Part shown: positions 1 to 10,920 of the stretch, piece after piece
How positions within the stretch are numbered: the first letter of the stretch is position 1
Layout of the letters: the number at the start of each line of letters is the position of its first letter
Assembly: GCA_964058805.1 (NCBI GenBank)
Contig: CAXKVV010000062.1
Span: forward strand, 310,001 to 374,000
DNA from: Schoenoplectus triqueter
Taxonomy: Eukaryota; Streptophyta; Magnoliopsida; Poales; Cyperaceae
DNA: 64,000 nt
Reading direction: 5' to 3'
Position numbers and translations under genes: made by a program
The notes under the pieces: model-generated
The model's database searches: none
Told to the model about the DNA's origin: nothing
Seen by the model: only the letters and a program-made list of their open reading frames with translations

Positions 1-31
1 GGCAAGCACTAAACCCAAGAAAGGGGAGTCA

Positions 32-757
32 ATGACAGATTTTATTAATAGATGGCGGAACCTCAGCATCAAATGCGACCGCACATTAACTGAAGATGAG
101 GCCGTCAACCTAATCATGAAAAACATTGACGGGTGGATGGGCATGCTGCTTGGTGTGACAAAGGTCAACACGTTTAAAGACTTGCTCAGGTCGGTATCCA
201 ATATGGAGAGGATGTCACCGCACACTGTGCCAAACTTCATGAACAACAGGCCGCAACGAGGAGCCCGAGCTGAAACCAAGGTGGCATTTACCTCGTTAAA
301 AGATAAAATGGTTGCTAACACGGATACTCAAAGTGGCAACAACGGCACAAATGGCAACAATTACAATAAGGGACCTAGGCCCAATACAGCAGGGAGTTCA
401 CGGAGTTTTGAGTCCCTCAAACAAAAGAAATCTAAGCCGTACTCCTTCAGAAAAGATAAAGTTGCCCAAATCTTCAGAGGGGCACTAAAGAACGGTCTAG
501 CCCTACCGGCCAGTAAACGCCCAGAAGATGCCGATAAATCGGACGAACCCAACTTCTGCCCATACCACAGAGTACTAGGGCATCCAATTGAAGATTGCTG
601 GGTCTTCAAAGATTGGGTCGAAAAGGCGTACAAGAATGGTGAAATTACTTTACCTAAAGGGTTCTTGCAAAGCCCATCGGCCCATGAACATGCCAATATG
701 ATCTCTCACGAAGAAGAGAAGATCCCGGGGCAATTAAGTGAAGACCAGGAAGAATAA
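32..757 (+). pseudogene. Ty3 Gag segment with CHHC zinc motif
   Basis: The C-terminal part of a retrotransposon capsid protein that would package element RNA in cytoplasmic particles. The frame is already open at base 2, so the ATG at 32 is not the true start. Residues 1-70 resemble the plant retrotrans_gag domain (MTDFINRWRNLSIKCDR opening). Residues 80-125 are low-complexity Asn/Gly/Thr. A C-x2-H-x4-H-x4-C type motif (CPYHRVLGH...DCW) lies near residues 176-191, the variant seen in plant Ty3 Gags instead of the classic CCHC knuckle. A TAA at 755 ends it, but the same frame continues to a TAG at 899 and then into the protease segment. A closely similar zinc-motif block recurs at about 2900-3150. 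Confidence 0.8.
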
Positions 758-982
758 TGGACTACGCACTTATCGAAAAAGTCGATTAAAATGCTTAAAG
801 CCCTTAAGAAAGAACCCGGCATGAGATGGAAAGACGACATCATGCCAGTGGTCCCACCAAAACCTAGGGTATACTATAAAGTGGACCAGAGCCAGGACTA
901 GGTTCTTAAGAAAAGAAAGAAGCATAGAAACAACAAGTCCAGAAAGAATAAAATTGAAGAATGCGAGCAGGGCAGTCCCGAG

Positions 983-2122
983 ATGATTACCCTTCAACAC
1001 TTCATCTCCAAAGAGGACTGGGAGAAGTTAACCCTAGGTCAAAGGAAAGAAGATGTAGATGAAGAAGTGAATAAAGAAGAAAGCGAAGAGATCTGGGGTG
1101 CTTCGTGCAACATGGTATATTCTTCCCACGACGAAGATATGCCAACATTAGAGGAGATGTTCTTCCTAAACGACGAAGGGGAGGCAAGCACCTCTGGGAC
1201 CAAAAATGAAGAATGCAAGGCTGTGCTCCGGTCCGGGACTTATGTACCCGAGAGACAAGCTCCCAAGGATTCCGATAAGGGAAAAGACAAAATCCAGAAT
1301 AAAGGCAAAGAGGCCGAGAGCCTAAGCAAGAACCCAGAAAAGACCCGGCCGACGAGCGAAGAATATAATGTGTTGGCACATCTGCGTAAGATTCCAGCGC
1401 TATTAAGCATATTCGACGCATTGATGATGTCACAAGACCTAAGGGAGGTACTAATCCAAGCCTTGCAAGATCCTGAGAGGTACAAGTCATACTTCATCGA
1501 GCAAAATATGCAGGAAGCTCTATTCACCGCCAAGCGGGCCGCATGCATAAATTTCACAGATGACGACCTCCTGATAGGCACCGTCGACCACAACCGTCCG
1601 TTGTACATCACCGGAAACTGTGGTGGGCAAAAGATTGGCCGCATCCTGGTCGATGCAGGGTCCTCGATCAATATCATGCCGCTTAAAACCCTGAAGACTA
1701 TCACCTTAGATGTGAAGAACTTATCTGATGAAAAGGTGATTATTCATGGCTTCAATCAAAACTCCCAAAAGGCCCTGGGAGCTATAACTCTGAACCTGCA
1801 ATGCGGAAGCCTAAAAGCGCCTACCAAGTTCTATGTCATTGACGCTGAAACTTCTTATCGAGCATTGTTGGGCCGCTCGTGGCTTCACAGCAATCAGGTC
1901 ATACCCTCTACTCTGCACCAGTGCCTGAAATATATTGAGAATGGTAAACAAAAGAGAATTGACGGAGACGTCAAACCATTCGGGGTGCATGAGATTAAAT
2001 TCAATGACGCCCAATATTTTCTGCCTAAATCCGCTACGGCGTCAAGCCGACCAATAATAAAAGCAGGTCAGAAACCTTTCAATAAAAGCCCTAAATTTGA
2101 TACCTCGTCCGGAGAAGAATAA
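983..2122 (+). pseudogene. Ty3 aspartic protease segment
   Basis: Retropepsin-like region of the Ty3 polyprotein, which would cut Gag-Pol into mature parts. The catalytic motif is visible as LVDAGSSINIMP, with the Asp codon at about 1652 (DAG in place of the commoner DTG/DSG). A later ALLGRSWLHS stretch at about 1865-1890 matches the second conserved strand of plant retropepsins. The N-terminal 120 residues are charged and rich in Glu/Lys. Same frame as the upstream Gag piece and the downstream piece; bounded by stops at 899 and 2120. The ATG at 983 is only the first Met after a stop. The upstream stop suggests the element is dead. Confidence 0.8.
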
Positions 2123-2212
2123 GAGGTCAAATTTAATATTAAACCCCGAGGCGTTCGAACTCAAAGACCCGGAAGAAAGTCGGGTGAGGAAGCAACCTTC
2201 CGTTTCAAACAG

Positions 2213-3589
2213 GTGGCTACATATAAAGCCCAAACAAAGCCGAGTGAAATCAATTCGAGTGATTCTGAGGAGGAGATCATTTTCAACTTTAAACCCGCCA
2301 ATATCTCTCAAATTCAGATCACAGAGGCAACTTCAGGAGAAGATTCTGAAGATTCCAACGACTCGGGCGACATCACCTCGGGAGAAGAATCTGGCCATGG
2401 TCGTCAACCCTGGGAAGAAGAATCTGACGAAGAGATCATCTATCATATCCTCAAGAAGCCATATAAAGGGCCTGAAACAGATAATGAAAGTGAGGAGTCA
2501 TTTATGATCAACTTGGGATCCGGTAGCGGAAGGGATAACCCAGTTAAGCCAAAGCCTGTAAGCGAAGAACGCTCGTGGCGGGAGAATTTTGAAGCTCGCG
2601 TCTGGAACGTAATCGATGAAATGAGACACCAGATTGAAAATAACAGGAGGAAAGTATCTGAGCAATGGGAAGTGATGCAGGATATTAAAGTGCAACACAA
2701 TGAAATTATGATAATGATTGAAAACCTGCAAACCGCAATCTATAATTCCGAGCTACTCAAAGAAATGACGAGCGAACCCCGCGCCGAGACCCCTGAAAGA
2801 CAAACACCCGATAGCGGCAAACGGGTAATTGTTATAGTGGATGAATCAAGGGGGGAAGAAACGAAAGTCAAACAATCGGCCGTCATGCAAACCCTCAAAG
2901 CCAAGAAGAGTAAACCATACTCTTTCCTAAAAAATAAAACAGCTCGGATATTTGAGCAGGCCCTAAAGAGCGGATTGACACTTCCCGCTTGTAAAAGACC
3001 CGCGGACATAGAGAGGGCTAGCGAAGGTGAATTTTGCCCTTATCATCGCATACTGGGTCACACAATTGAAGAATGCTGGGTATTCAAGGATCTTATAGAA
3101 GAAGAGCACAAAAACGGAACAATTCAACTCCCGAAAAGCTTTCAACAAGACCCAGCTCCGCATAACTCGAATAACAAAGGCAAAGGGGTTGCCTATACGA
3201 TCTCGCACACTCCCGTACCTAGCAAACCCAAAGTTGCGAGACGAAAGCCAATCAAAGAAATCTACCGCTCCAACTCAGTCATGAATATTGAAATAGAAGA
3301 GGAGATGGCGGCGCTAGAGATCACTGCGGTTCCCGAAAGGCATTTTAAAGACCTCATGCCAAAGGAAGTAAACCACATCCAGACTCTCAAGACCTTTGTT
3401 GTGCCGACAAAGGTAGAGCGCATCAAAGGGAGAACTATCATCCATAAGGCTATAATTTTCTATCAGAGCGACTCAACTCAGTCTCTGAAGAACCCTGATC
3501 ACAACACTTGGAAGAAGTGGGTGATAGAACAAGAGTCAGAGAATGCAACGAGCGGTGACGCTGCATCTCATCCCTTTGGAAAGGAGTAG
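2213..3589 (+). pseudogene. Ty3 polyprotein linker with coiled coil and second zinc motif
   Basis: Segment between protease and reverse transcriptase, same frame as its neighbours. The first 100 residues are acidic (Ser/Glu/Asp-rich). Residues 120-185 are predicted by eye to be helical and charged, possibly coiled coil. Residues 228-310 hold a KSKPYSF block followed by CPYHRILGH...ECW, which mirrors the block at 424-690 in the Gag segment, including the residues that follow (CWVFKD, then LPK). Two copies of one domain therefore flank the protease. No enzyme motif is seen. TAG at 3587 ends the open stretch, but the frame goes on into the reverse transcriptase part. Confidence 0.7.
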
Positions 3590-3685
3590 TATAAACTAGC
3601 AAAAAGGGCAAAGTGTTTAAGAGATATATCCAAGGCCGAGGCCAAGCGCTTCGATGAACTCTGGAACGGCGGCCAGAATAAAGTT

Positions 3686-5623
3686 ATGGGCCTGGATGGT
3701 AAAATAAAATACACCCGAGGGTTAGGGTATAACTGCGATGACGCAGTATGCTTTGAGGGGTCCCTCAACGAGCGCCGAACGGAAGAAAGCTGTTGTATGA
3801 CTTCTGTTGAAGTTTTAGACAATGAAACAGAAGAGGACAATACCCCAGTCCTGAAAAATGCTTTGAAACAGCTAGAAAAGGAACCTAATACGGTCGATGA
3901 GTTAGCTGAAATCAATCTGGGGACGGAAGAAGACCCACGACCAACTTTCATAAGCACATCATTACCAGAAGAGGTGGCTGACAGGTTGAAGACATTCCTT
4001 AAAAGCTACATGGACTGTTTCGCTTGGAGTTATAAAGAAATGTCTGGATTAGATCCCAACGTAGCAGTTCATTACTTAAAGATTGATCCCACTTTCAAGC
4101 CAATCAAGCAAGCACCGAGGCAGATGAGAATAGAACTCGAAGAAAAGGTCGTAGAGGAAACAAAGAAACTCATTGACGCAGGCTTCATACGGGAAGAAGA
4201 GACGCCATAATGGATGGCTAGCATTGTCCCGGTTAAAAAGAAAAATGGGCAGATTCGCTTTTGTGTAGATTTTCGGGACTTAAACAAGGCGTGCCCCAAA
4301 GATGATTTTCCGCTCCCAGTAACCGAAATCATAATTGATCACACATCATCTTATGAAGTCTTCTCCTTCATGGACGGTTACGCGGGTTATAATCAAATTA
4401 AAATGGCGCCAGAAGATGAAAGGCACACAGCATTCCGCACGCCAATTGGCATTTATTGTTACAAAGTCATGCCGTTTGGGCTCAAAAATGCGGGTGCCAC
4501 TTACCAACGGGCGATGACAAAAATATTTGACGATCTGATCCACAAGATAGTGGAGTGCTATGTGGACGACCTAGTCATCAAAGCCATGTCATATGAAGAA
4601 CACCTCCAATATCTTGAGGTCGTCTTTAACCGCCTAAGAGAACATGCGCTCAAATTAAACCCGTTGAAATGCGCATTCATGGTATCATCAGGTAAATTTC
4701 TAGGGTTTGTGGTGCGCCACAGGGGAATCGAAATAGACCCGGGTAAGATCAAAGCAATAACTGAACTATCCCCGCCAAAGAATTTAAAACAATTGCGATC
4801 CTTACAAGGACAGTTGGCGTATATCAGGCGGTTTATAGCCAACCTATCGGGTAAAATCCAACCCTTCACCCGGTTGACTAAGAAGAATATCCCGTTTAAG
4901 TGGGATGGCGAGTGCCAGCGAGCCTTTGAAGAAATCAAAGCTTACCTACTCAACCCTCCAGTATTGGCAGCGCCCATACCCGGGAAGGAACTCATTCTAT
5001 ATACGACCGCCCTAGATGGATCCTTGGGAGCCTTATTGGCACAAGAAAACCAGGATGGTAACCAAAATGCGCTATATTACTTAAGCCGCATGATGGTGGG
5101 AGCAGAACACGGGTATTCGCCGATTGAAAAGCATTGTTTAGCCCTAATCTTCGCGGTAAAGAAATTAAGGCACTACATGCTAGCCCATAAAATCATCTTA
5201 ATATCCAAGGTAGATCCTCTCAAATACCTGATGACTCGGCCAATGCTGACGGGTAGGCTGGCCAAGTGGGCGATCATTCTTACTGAGTTTGATATCACCT
5301 ATACACCGCAAAAGGCAATTAAGGGGCAGGCGCTGGCAGATTTCTTGGCTGCACACCCGATTCAAGACGACTCTCCATTAAAATGTGACTTTCCCGATGA
5401 GGAAACTTTACATATTGAAGAAGGAAATCCTATATGGGAGTTGTACTTCGATGGCGCTTCGTCAATCAAGCCGATCGCAGGCCCGGGAGTTCCAACTGTG
5501 CGAGCTGGCGCAGGACTAGTCTTCGTGACCCCGGAAGGCGGAATCCAGACGATCTGTAGTAGGTTCGTCTTTTACGGGATCAACCTTTCGGTGAATCCAG
5601 ACGACCACTTGACCATCATTTAA
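3686..5623 (+). pseudogene. Ty3 reverse transcriptase, RNase H and partial second RNase H
   Basis: Polymerase part of the Ty3 element: RNA-templated DNA synthesis and removal of the RNA strand. A pre-RT linker (3686-4060) leads into the RT fingers (PRQMRIELEEKV, then AGFIRE). A TAA at 4208-4210 interrupts it; a CAA/GAA-type codon is expected. After the stop come VKKKNGQIRFCVDFRDLN, MPFGLKNAGATYQ and the catalytic YVDDL (about 4559-4573). RNase H follows (about 4985-5330; DGSLGALLAQ, ALYYLSR). At about 5436 a second fold starts (WELYFDGASS, then GAGLVFVTPEGG), typical of Tat-type elements. This second domain is cut at about 5597 by a dispersed repeat, and the last residues before the stop at 5623 belong to that repeat. 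Confidence 0.9.
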
Positions 5624-5891
5624 CTATACTATTTGCTTCTCCCTTTTAAAGATCCAGAGGTGCCTCGAGGTTAACAGCCCAGGGTAATTAACGGTGGGGG
5701 CTTGCGCCCACCGGAATCTACAAGAACTCATAATCACTAAAAAAAACCCTGAATGTGCATCCAAATCGTTCTAAACGGCAGAATCGGCCGGCATTAAACA
5801 GATGCACGCTTGGGAGGGATCTCCGTGTCCTTCTTCCGCATCCCATCGCCCAGCGGCGGTGCGGAGCGCGCGAAAAAGGGTCGCACACTGA
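5598..5891 (+). repeat. Dispersed repeat R1, copy 1
   Basis: This stretch matches 45096-45396 in the same orientation with point differences and small indels. Shared anchors include GACCAC(T/C)(T/C)GACCA near the start, the phrase GCTTGCGCCCACCGGAATCTA, and GAGCGCGCGAAAAAGGGTCG at the end. It is more GC-rich than its surroundings. It begins exactly where the Ty3 frame is cut, so it probably came with the event that truncated that element. I cannot assign it to a family. The second copy runs directly into a 58-bp minisatellite; this one does not. Confidence 0.8.
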
Positions 5892-6239
5892 CATTTCAGA
5901 ATTAACAATAGCTTGAGAAGAACAATGATCACCAACACCATTACATTAATTACAACATTATATAAACAAAAGTGTTCTAAGAAATATGAATTGATTATAA
6001 AAAACATAAATATGTTACCATAAAACTTATTTCTAATAGCAACAAATCCATTATATACTTCATCAGCAATTTCTTCATTAAAATAACCATAATCATGTAT
6101 TTCTTCAATCATTCCATTACATTTCCTGTACAAAAGGTTATACCTGCAACACTAAAAAATAAAAACAAAATAAATCATATGATATTAATATTGAAGAAGA
6201 AGGTACTTATATAAAAAATAAATATAGTTACTTTGTATC
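5892..6239. other. AT-rich stretch without recognised features
   Basis: About 350 bases of AT-rich sequence between the dispersed repeat and the likely copia LTR. The minus-strand open frame that crosses 5771-6133 has no recognisable domain and overlaps the dispersed repeat, so I do not call it a gene. Confidence 0.5.
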
Positions 6240-6701
6240 TGTTGAAAGATAAACTTAATTTTAGTATTAAAGTTAAATAAATTAGGAAATAAAGGGAGAC
6301 TCTTTGGCTTCAGCACTTTGGCAGAATTTTAAGGCTGATTAATGACAGCATTTGAATAGGCAAATGGACGTAGAATTTAGCGTATGACCTATGGATGGAA
6401 AGATTTTGAAGTCTCGTTTCTAATGGTGTAATTTATAAGTCATTTGGAGTTCGCTACAGAGAGTTATGACGATTTTAGTGAAAGGGTGTCAGCTGAAAGG
6501 GTGCTGTTTAGAATTTTGTTTTTATTATATATTTTTATTACGAATTTCAAGAGTCTTTTCAGATATTTATGCTATATAAAGAGTTGTATTCTGTTGTTTT
6601 GTAAGCAAGAAAGTGATAAGAGTCAATAGAAAGTATTTGCTTATTTTTATCCACCTTTCTCTTATCTTTTCTCATTTATCTACCAACCTCTAATTCTATC
6701 A
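6240..6701 (+). repeat. Putative 5' LTR of the copia element
   Basis: The right edge is set by the primer binding site: LTR ends in CTATCA at 6701, three bases before the Met-tRNA match. A TATATAAA box at 6573-6580 would serve as the promoter, with the leader reaching the LTR end. The left edge is placed at a TGTTGAAAG at about 6240, but no second LTR is present for comparison, so this boundary is a guess. Confidence 0.5.
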
Positions 6702-6704
6702 AAT

Positions 6705-6716
6705 TGGTATCAGAGC
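6705..6716 (+). promoter_or_regulatory. Primer binding site for initiator Met tRNA
   Basis: TGGTATCAGAGC, complementary to the 3' end of plant initiator Met tRNA, as in most plant copia elements. It starts minus-strand DNA synthesis. It lies three bases after the LTR end and ten bases before the Gag ATG at 6726. Confidence 0.9.
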
Positions 6717-6725
6717 AAGGTTCAA

Positions 6726-7692
6726 ATGACCACAAAAACCTCAAATATTTCCTTCCAATATCCAGTTCTAACCAAAACCAATTATGATAAATGGTCGCTG
6801 TGAATGAAGGCTATCATTGACGCTCATGGCTTGTGAGACATTGTCGAGAAGGGATACGAAACCTCCCAAGACGAGACCGTTCTTACGGTGGCTCAAATAG
6901 CGGCGCTGCAAAAGAAGAGAAAAGACGATCAACGCACTCTAAGTATCATTCATCAAGGTGTAGATGACGACATGTTTGAGAAGATTGCCAATGAGACGCG
7001 AACAAAAGATGCATGGGAAATTCTAAGAAATTCGGTGGTTGGAGCTGAAAAAGTGAAGAAGGCTTCAAACTTTAAGAGCCGAGTTTGAGTCGATTGTGAT
7101 GAAGGAGAGTGAGTCGATAGGAGACTACTTCACGCGAGTATTGGCGGTGGTCAATCAAATGAAGAGGCTTGGTGAAAAGATAGAAGATGTGAGAGTAGTA
7201 GAGAAGATTTTGTGATCTCTCAATCCGAAATTCAACCATATTGTGGTGGCAATTGAAGAATCGAAGGACCTTGAATCCATGACGGTTGATGAGTTGAATG
7301 GATCTTTGTTAGCACATGAGGAAAGAATAAAGAGAAGCCAACAAGAGACGGTGGATCAAGCATTGAAAGCAAGGTTTTCTTTTAATCCAAAGGGAAACGA
7401 CAAAGGAGACCGAGGTCAAGGACGAGGAAGAGGCTGATGTCGAGGCCGTGGGTGCGGCCAAGGACGTGGAGAAGGTCATGGACAAGGTAAAAATGATGAA
7501 AGAAGTAATAACAAGAACAACAATACACGCGGTAGAGGACGTGGTCATGGAAGAGGCGGCCGATCAAATTGGTACAATGTTGATTGTTATAATTGTGATA
7601 AATATGATCATTATGCAAGTGAATGTTATTCCGAGAAGAAGACGAAAGAGAATGCTAATTTTGTAGTCAAGGAGGAAGTCGAGAATAATGAT
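6726..7692 (+). pseudogene. Copia Gag (UBN2 type), broken
   Basis: Capsid protein of the copia element. The ATG at 6726 follows the primer site and opens a DUF4219/UBN2-like N-terminus (TNYDKWS). In-frame TGA codons sit at 6801 and 6834, where Trp/Arg-type codons are expected. The frame shifts near 7060 and continues in another frame ([11 protein letters not shown] onward) with TGA at 7213 and 7435. A Gly/Arg-rich tail follows, then a zinc knuckle CYNCDKYDHYASEC near 7585-7630. It then joins the protease in frame. A related Gag sits on the minus strand at 54650-55630. Confidence 0.85.
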
Positions 7693-8862
7693 GTGGTGTT
7701 ATTGGCTAACAAGGAGAATGATCCCGAGAAGGAGAATGTTTGGTACCTCGACACGGGTGCAAGCAACCACAAGTGCGGCTACAAATATAAGTTCATCGAA
7801 TTGAAGGAAGAAGCAAATGGTCATGTTTCTTTTGGTGATGCCTCCAAAGTGCGTGTAGAAGGTGAAGGTAACATTTTGATTAAGTTGAAAGATTGGATAC
7901 AAAAGTTTATTTCAAGTGTTTATTATGTCCCAAAAATGAAGAGTAACATTTTGAGTTTGGGACAATTATTGGAATGTGGTTACACGGTGTTTATGAAAGA
8001 CCGATCTCTTCATTTGCGAGATAATAGTAATCAGTTAATATTCCAAGTTGAGATGGCCAATAATAGAATGTTTAAATTGAATTTGATGAATATTGAGACA
8101 ACATGTTTAAAGGCTTGTGTAGAAGACAGAAATTGGTTGTGGCATTTAAGATTTGGTCACAAGAATTTTGGAGGACTAAAAGAAATGGCTAATAAGAAGA
8201 TGGTACGGGAATTACCATCAATTGATTCTCATGATAAGTTTTGTGAAGGGTGTGTGATTGGCAAGCACTCAAAAAATAGTTTTCCAAAGATGACAGAATG
8301 TCGAGCAAGGAAACCTCTCGAGTTGGTGCATACCGACATTTGTGGACCGATCAAGCCGAACTTAATTAGTGAAAACCGGTATTTCATAACCTTTATTGAT
8401 GATTTTTCTCATAAAACTTGGGTTTATTTCTTGAAAAAAAAATCAGAGGCTTTTGCAATTTTTAAAAAATTTAAAGTTTTTATTGAGAAGCAATGTGGTT
8501 TTTATATCAAGGTTTTGAGATCGGATCGAGGCGGTGAATTTATTTCGGCCGCATTTAACTCTTTTTGTGAAGAACATGATATTCGGCGTCACTTGACGGC
8601 GCCATACTCGCCACAACAAAATGGAGTCGCGGAGCGCAAGAATCGGATCATTCTCGACATGGTTCGAAGTATGCTTAAGAGTAAGAATATGCCAAAAGAG
8701 TTTTGGGCGGAAGCGGTAGATTGTGCCGTTTATTTGTTAAATTGGTGCAAGACATCAAGCTTCGAGAACTTAACACCACAAGAGGCATGGAGTGGTTTTA
8801 ATCCTTCGGTATCACATTTGAAAGTATTCGGTAGCGTAGCATATGCGCACATATCGGACTAA
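7693..8862 (+). pseudogene. Copia protease and integrase segment
   Basis: Open stretch of the copia polyprotein, 389 codons. Residues 15-30 carry the protease active site (WYLDTGASNH). Residues about 150-205 are the GAG-pre-integrase zinc region (WHLRFGHKNF ... CEGCVIGKHS). Residues about 215-380 are the integrase core with HTDICGP, FIDDFSHKTW, RSDRGGEF and YSPQQNGVAERKNR, which hold the D, D and E of the strand-transfer site. The frame was open upstream, so the first residue is not a biological start. TAA at 8860, probably from CAA, ends it; the frame continues as the family sequence to about 8950, then a frameshift leads to the reverse transcriptase part. Confidence 0.92.
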
Positions 8863-8954
8863 AAGCGTGTGAAATTGGATGATAAAAGTTTAAAGTTGAT
8901 CTTTATTGGGTATGATGAGAGGTCTAAACCATATAAATTTTTTGATCCCACAAG

Positions 8955-10010
8955 ATGCATATTAGTCGTGATGTACAGGTGAACGAAGAAGCGATGTGGG
9001 ATTGGAGCAAAATGATGGAGATTTGTCATGAGAAGACAAGAGATGAGATACACACACCGATTAGCATTCCATGCAACAATGATGAATATGTGCCACCAAT
9101 TACATCACATGAAACATCTTCATCAGATGATGAGACGAGAACCCCCAAAATAAGGAGCATCCATGACTTGTACGAGGCTACAAGTGAGTTACATATGGTG
9201 TGTCTCTTGGCTCAAGACGATAACATCTCCTTTGAAGGGGTGATTAAAGATGACAAATGATGAGCCGCCATGGATGATGAGATACATGCAATCGAGAAGA
9301 ACGACACTTGGAAGCTCACCTCTCTTCCTAGAGGTCATAAGACAATCAGTGTCAAATGGGTGTATAAGAAGAAGATGAACCCTCAAGGTGAAGTTGAGAA
9401 GTACAAAGCAAGATTAGTGACGAAAGGTTACAAGCAACAAGTCGGTGTCGACTATGAGGAGGTTTTTGCACCGGTGGCTCGAATGGAGACCATTCGACTT
9501 TTAATTGCTCTCGCGGCTCAATCAAAATGGCGTATTTATCAAATGGATGTGAAGTCGGCATTTCTTAATGGTGTGTTGGAAGAAGAAATATACATTGAGC
9601 AGCCTCTCGGGTATTTGAAAGAAGGCGATGAAGGTAAAGTTTTGAAATTAAAGAAGGCTTTGTATGGTTTGAAGCAAGCTCCTAGAGCGTGGAATACCTG
9701 GATTGATCAATACTTTAAATCACACAGTTTTGTGCAATGCCCTTATGAACATGCGTTATATGTGAAGATTGAAAATTGAGATAAGTTGATTGTATCTTTG
9801 TATGTTGATGACTTAATTTTTATGGGTAGTAGCGGTGCAATGATTGATGAGTTCAAAAGGGCCATGAAGAAAGAGTTTGAAATGACCGATTTGGGACTTA
9901 TGTCCTATTTTCTTGGTCTTGAGATAAAGCAAGGAGATGAAGAAATTTTTGTTTCTCAAGAGGGTTATGCAAAAGCAATTTTGAAAAGATTCTAGATGGA
10001 GGATTGCAAG
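8955..10010 (+). pseudogene. Copia reverse transcriptase, interrupted by CACTA 1
   Basis: RVT_2-type reverse transcriptase. The linker (8955-9257) ends in adjacent stops TGATGA at 9258, where Trp and Arg codons are expected. The domain starts near 9270 with the WKL...P.G...KWVYK block, then ARLVTKGYKQ, VFAPVARMETIR, YQMDVKSAFLNG, LKKALYGLKQAPRAW and the catalytic YVDDL at about 9801-9815. Stops at 9777 (TGA) and 9993 (TAG) break the frame. At 10010 it meets the CACTA 1 terminus in mid-codon context. The remaining residues of this block continue at 19219, so the transposon entered coding sequence. Confidence 0.9.
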
Positions 10011-10039
10011 CACTACCAGAAAAATTGGATTTAGAAACG

Positions 10040-10320
10040 CCTATTTAGAACCGATTTTTAAAAAACAGGTGTTAAAAGGTGAGAGTGGCATATTTATATA
10101 TTTTATTAAAATTATTAGAACCGGTTTTGTTTAACAACCGGTTATAAGTTTTTTTTATTAAAACCGGTTTTATAATAACCGGTTCTATTTCATTTTATTA
10201 AAATTGGTTTGTTTACAACTGGTTCTAAAATATTTGTTTTAGAACCGGTTTTATTAAAACCGGTTCTATAATTTTTAAAAACAAATTATTCCCATTTTAA
10301 AAAACCGGTTCTAAATTAAG
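10040..10320. repeat. CACTA 1 left subterminal ACCGGTT array
   Basis: Repeated palindromic ACCGGTT cores, usually as TTAGAACCGGTT or AAAACCGGTTCT, spaced about 15-40 bases apart. In En/Spm, clustered subterminal motifs bind the TnpA protein during transposition. The array leads into a CT-rich leader at about 10335-10435 and then the transposase gene, so it likely overlaps that gene's promoter. Confidence 0.88.
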
Positions 10321-10600
10321 ATTAGGGTTATTTATCACACCTTCCTCTCACAGCGCCGCTCTTTCATCTTCATTTTCACTATTCACCATTAGAAGCTCTC
10401 TGTTCCATCTGTTCCCAGCTGCAACAACATCATAATTATTGCATAAATTGATTACATATATGTAAATAAAATTATATATGTGTAATTGATAGTATTATCA
10501 TACAAGACCAAACTATCGGAATTTTTATTAATTTAGGTCCATACTCGTTCGGGATTAATCCAATAGAGATTAATCCCAAATAGTCCACGATTTGGGACTG

Positions 10601-10825
10601 CTTTTTGAATACTTTGTCTCATTTAGGATAGTGAACATATACTAGCTATAATTTGGCGTTTGAAAAAAAATTGGTTAGTCTTTTCCCTAATGTTCCTACG
10701 TGTACATACGTATATGAAAATTTACGTTGACGTACTCGGGGAGCATAGGGGAAATGCTGCCGAATTTTTTTCAAACATCAAATTAGCTTGTATATGTTTA
10801 CTAATGAGACGAAGTATTTAAAAAG
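10601..10825. repeat. Hairpin-forming inverted repeat upstream of CACTA 1 transposase
   Basis: Two arms of about 65-70 bases: the left one begins CTTTTTGAATACTTTGTCTC, the right one is its inverse ending GACGAAGTATTTAAAAAG. They are separated by about 90 bases. The same structure with the same flanks occurs at 49258-49485 upstream of the CACTA 3 transposase, so it was in their common ancestor. It could be a fixed MITE, an intron hairpin or a regulatory fold. Confidence 0.8.
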
Positions 10826-10920
10826 TGAGTTAAGGTGGTTGACCGGCCCAGAATTAGACCTTAAATCTGAAACCCTTAATTCTAAACCCTAATTGTGAGA
10901 TTGATATTTGTTTTTTACAG

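Larger units (their letters stand above)
1..5597 (+). mobile_element. Ty3/gypsy retrotransposon fragment, Tat-like, no LTRs in window
   Basis: One long reading frame runs from the window edge to about 5600 and shows, in order, Gag, an aspartic protease, a second Gag-like zinc motif, reverse transcriptase, RNase H, and the start of a second RNase H-like fold. The second RNase H is a known trait of the Tat/Ogre branch of plant Ty3 elements. All pieces share the same frame; five in-frame stops (755 TAA, 899 TAG, 2120 TAA, 3587 TAG, 4208 TAA) break it, and I see no frameshift. The left end lies outside the window. The right end stops inside the second RNase H where a dispersed repeat begins at about 5598, so integrase, 3' LTR and polypurine tract are absent. 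Confidence 0.9.
6240..10010 (+). mobile_element. Ty1/copia retrotransposon, 5' part, split by CACTA 1
   Basis: Ty1/copia order is clear: LTR end, Met-tRNA primer site, Gag, protease, integrase, reverse transcriptase. The element runs into the terminus of CACTA 1 at 10011, and its reverse transcriptase frame resumes for about 65 bases at 19219. RNase H and the 3' LTR are missing, so the rest was lost or lies elsewhere. Many nonsense codons and at least two frameshifts make it non-functional. The 5' edge of the LTR is uncertain. Confidence 0.88.
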
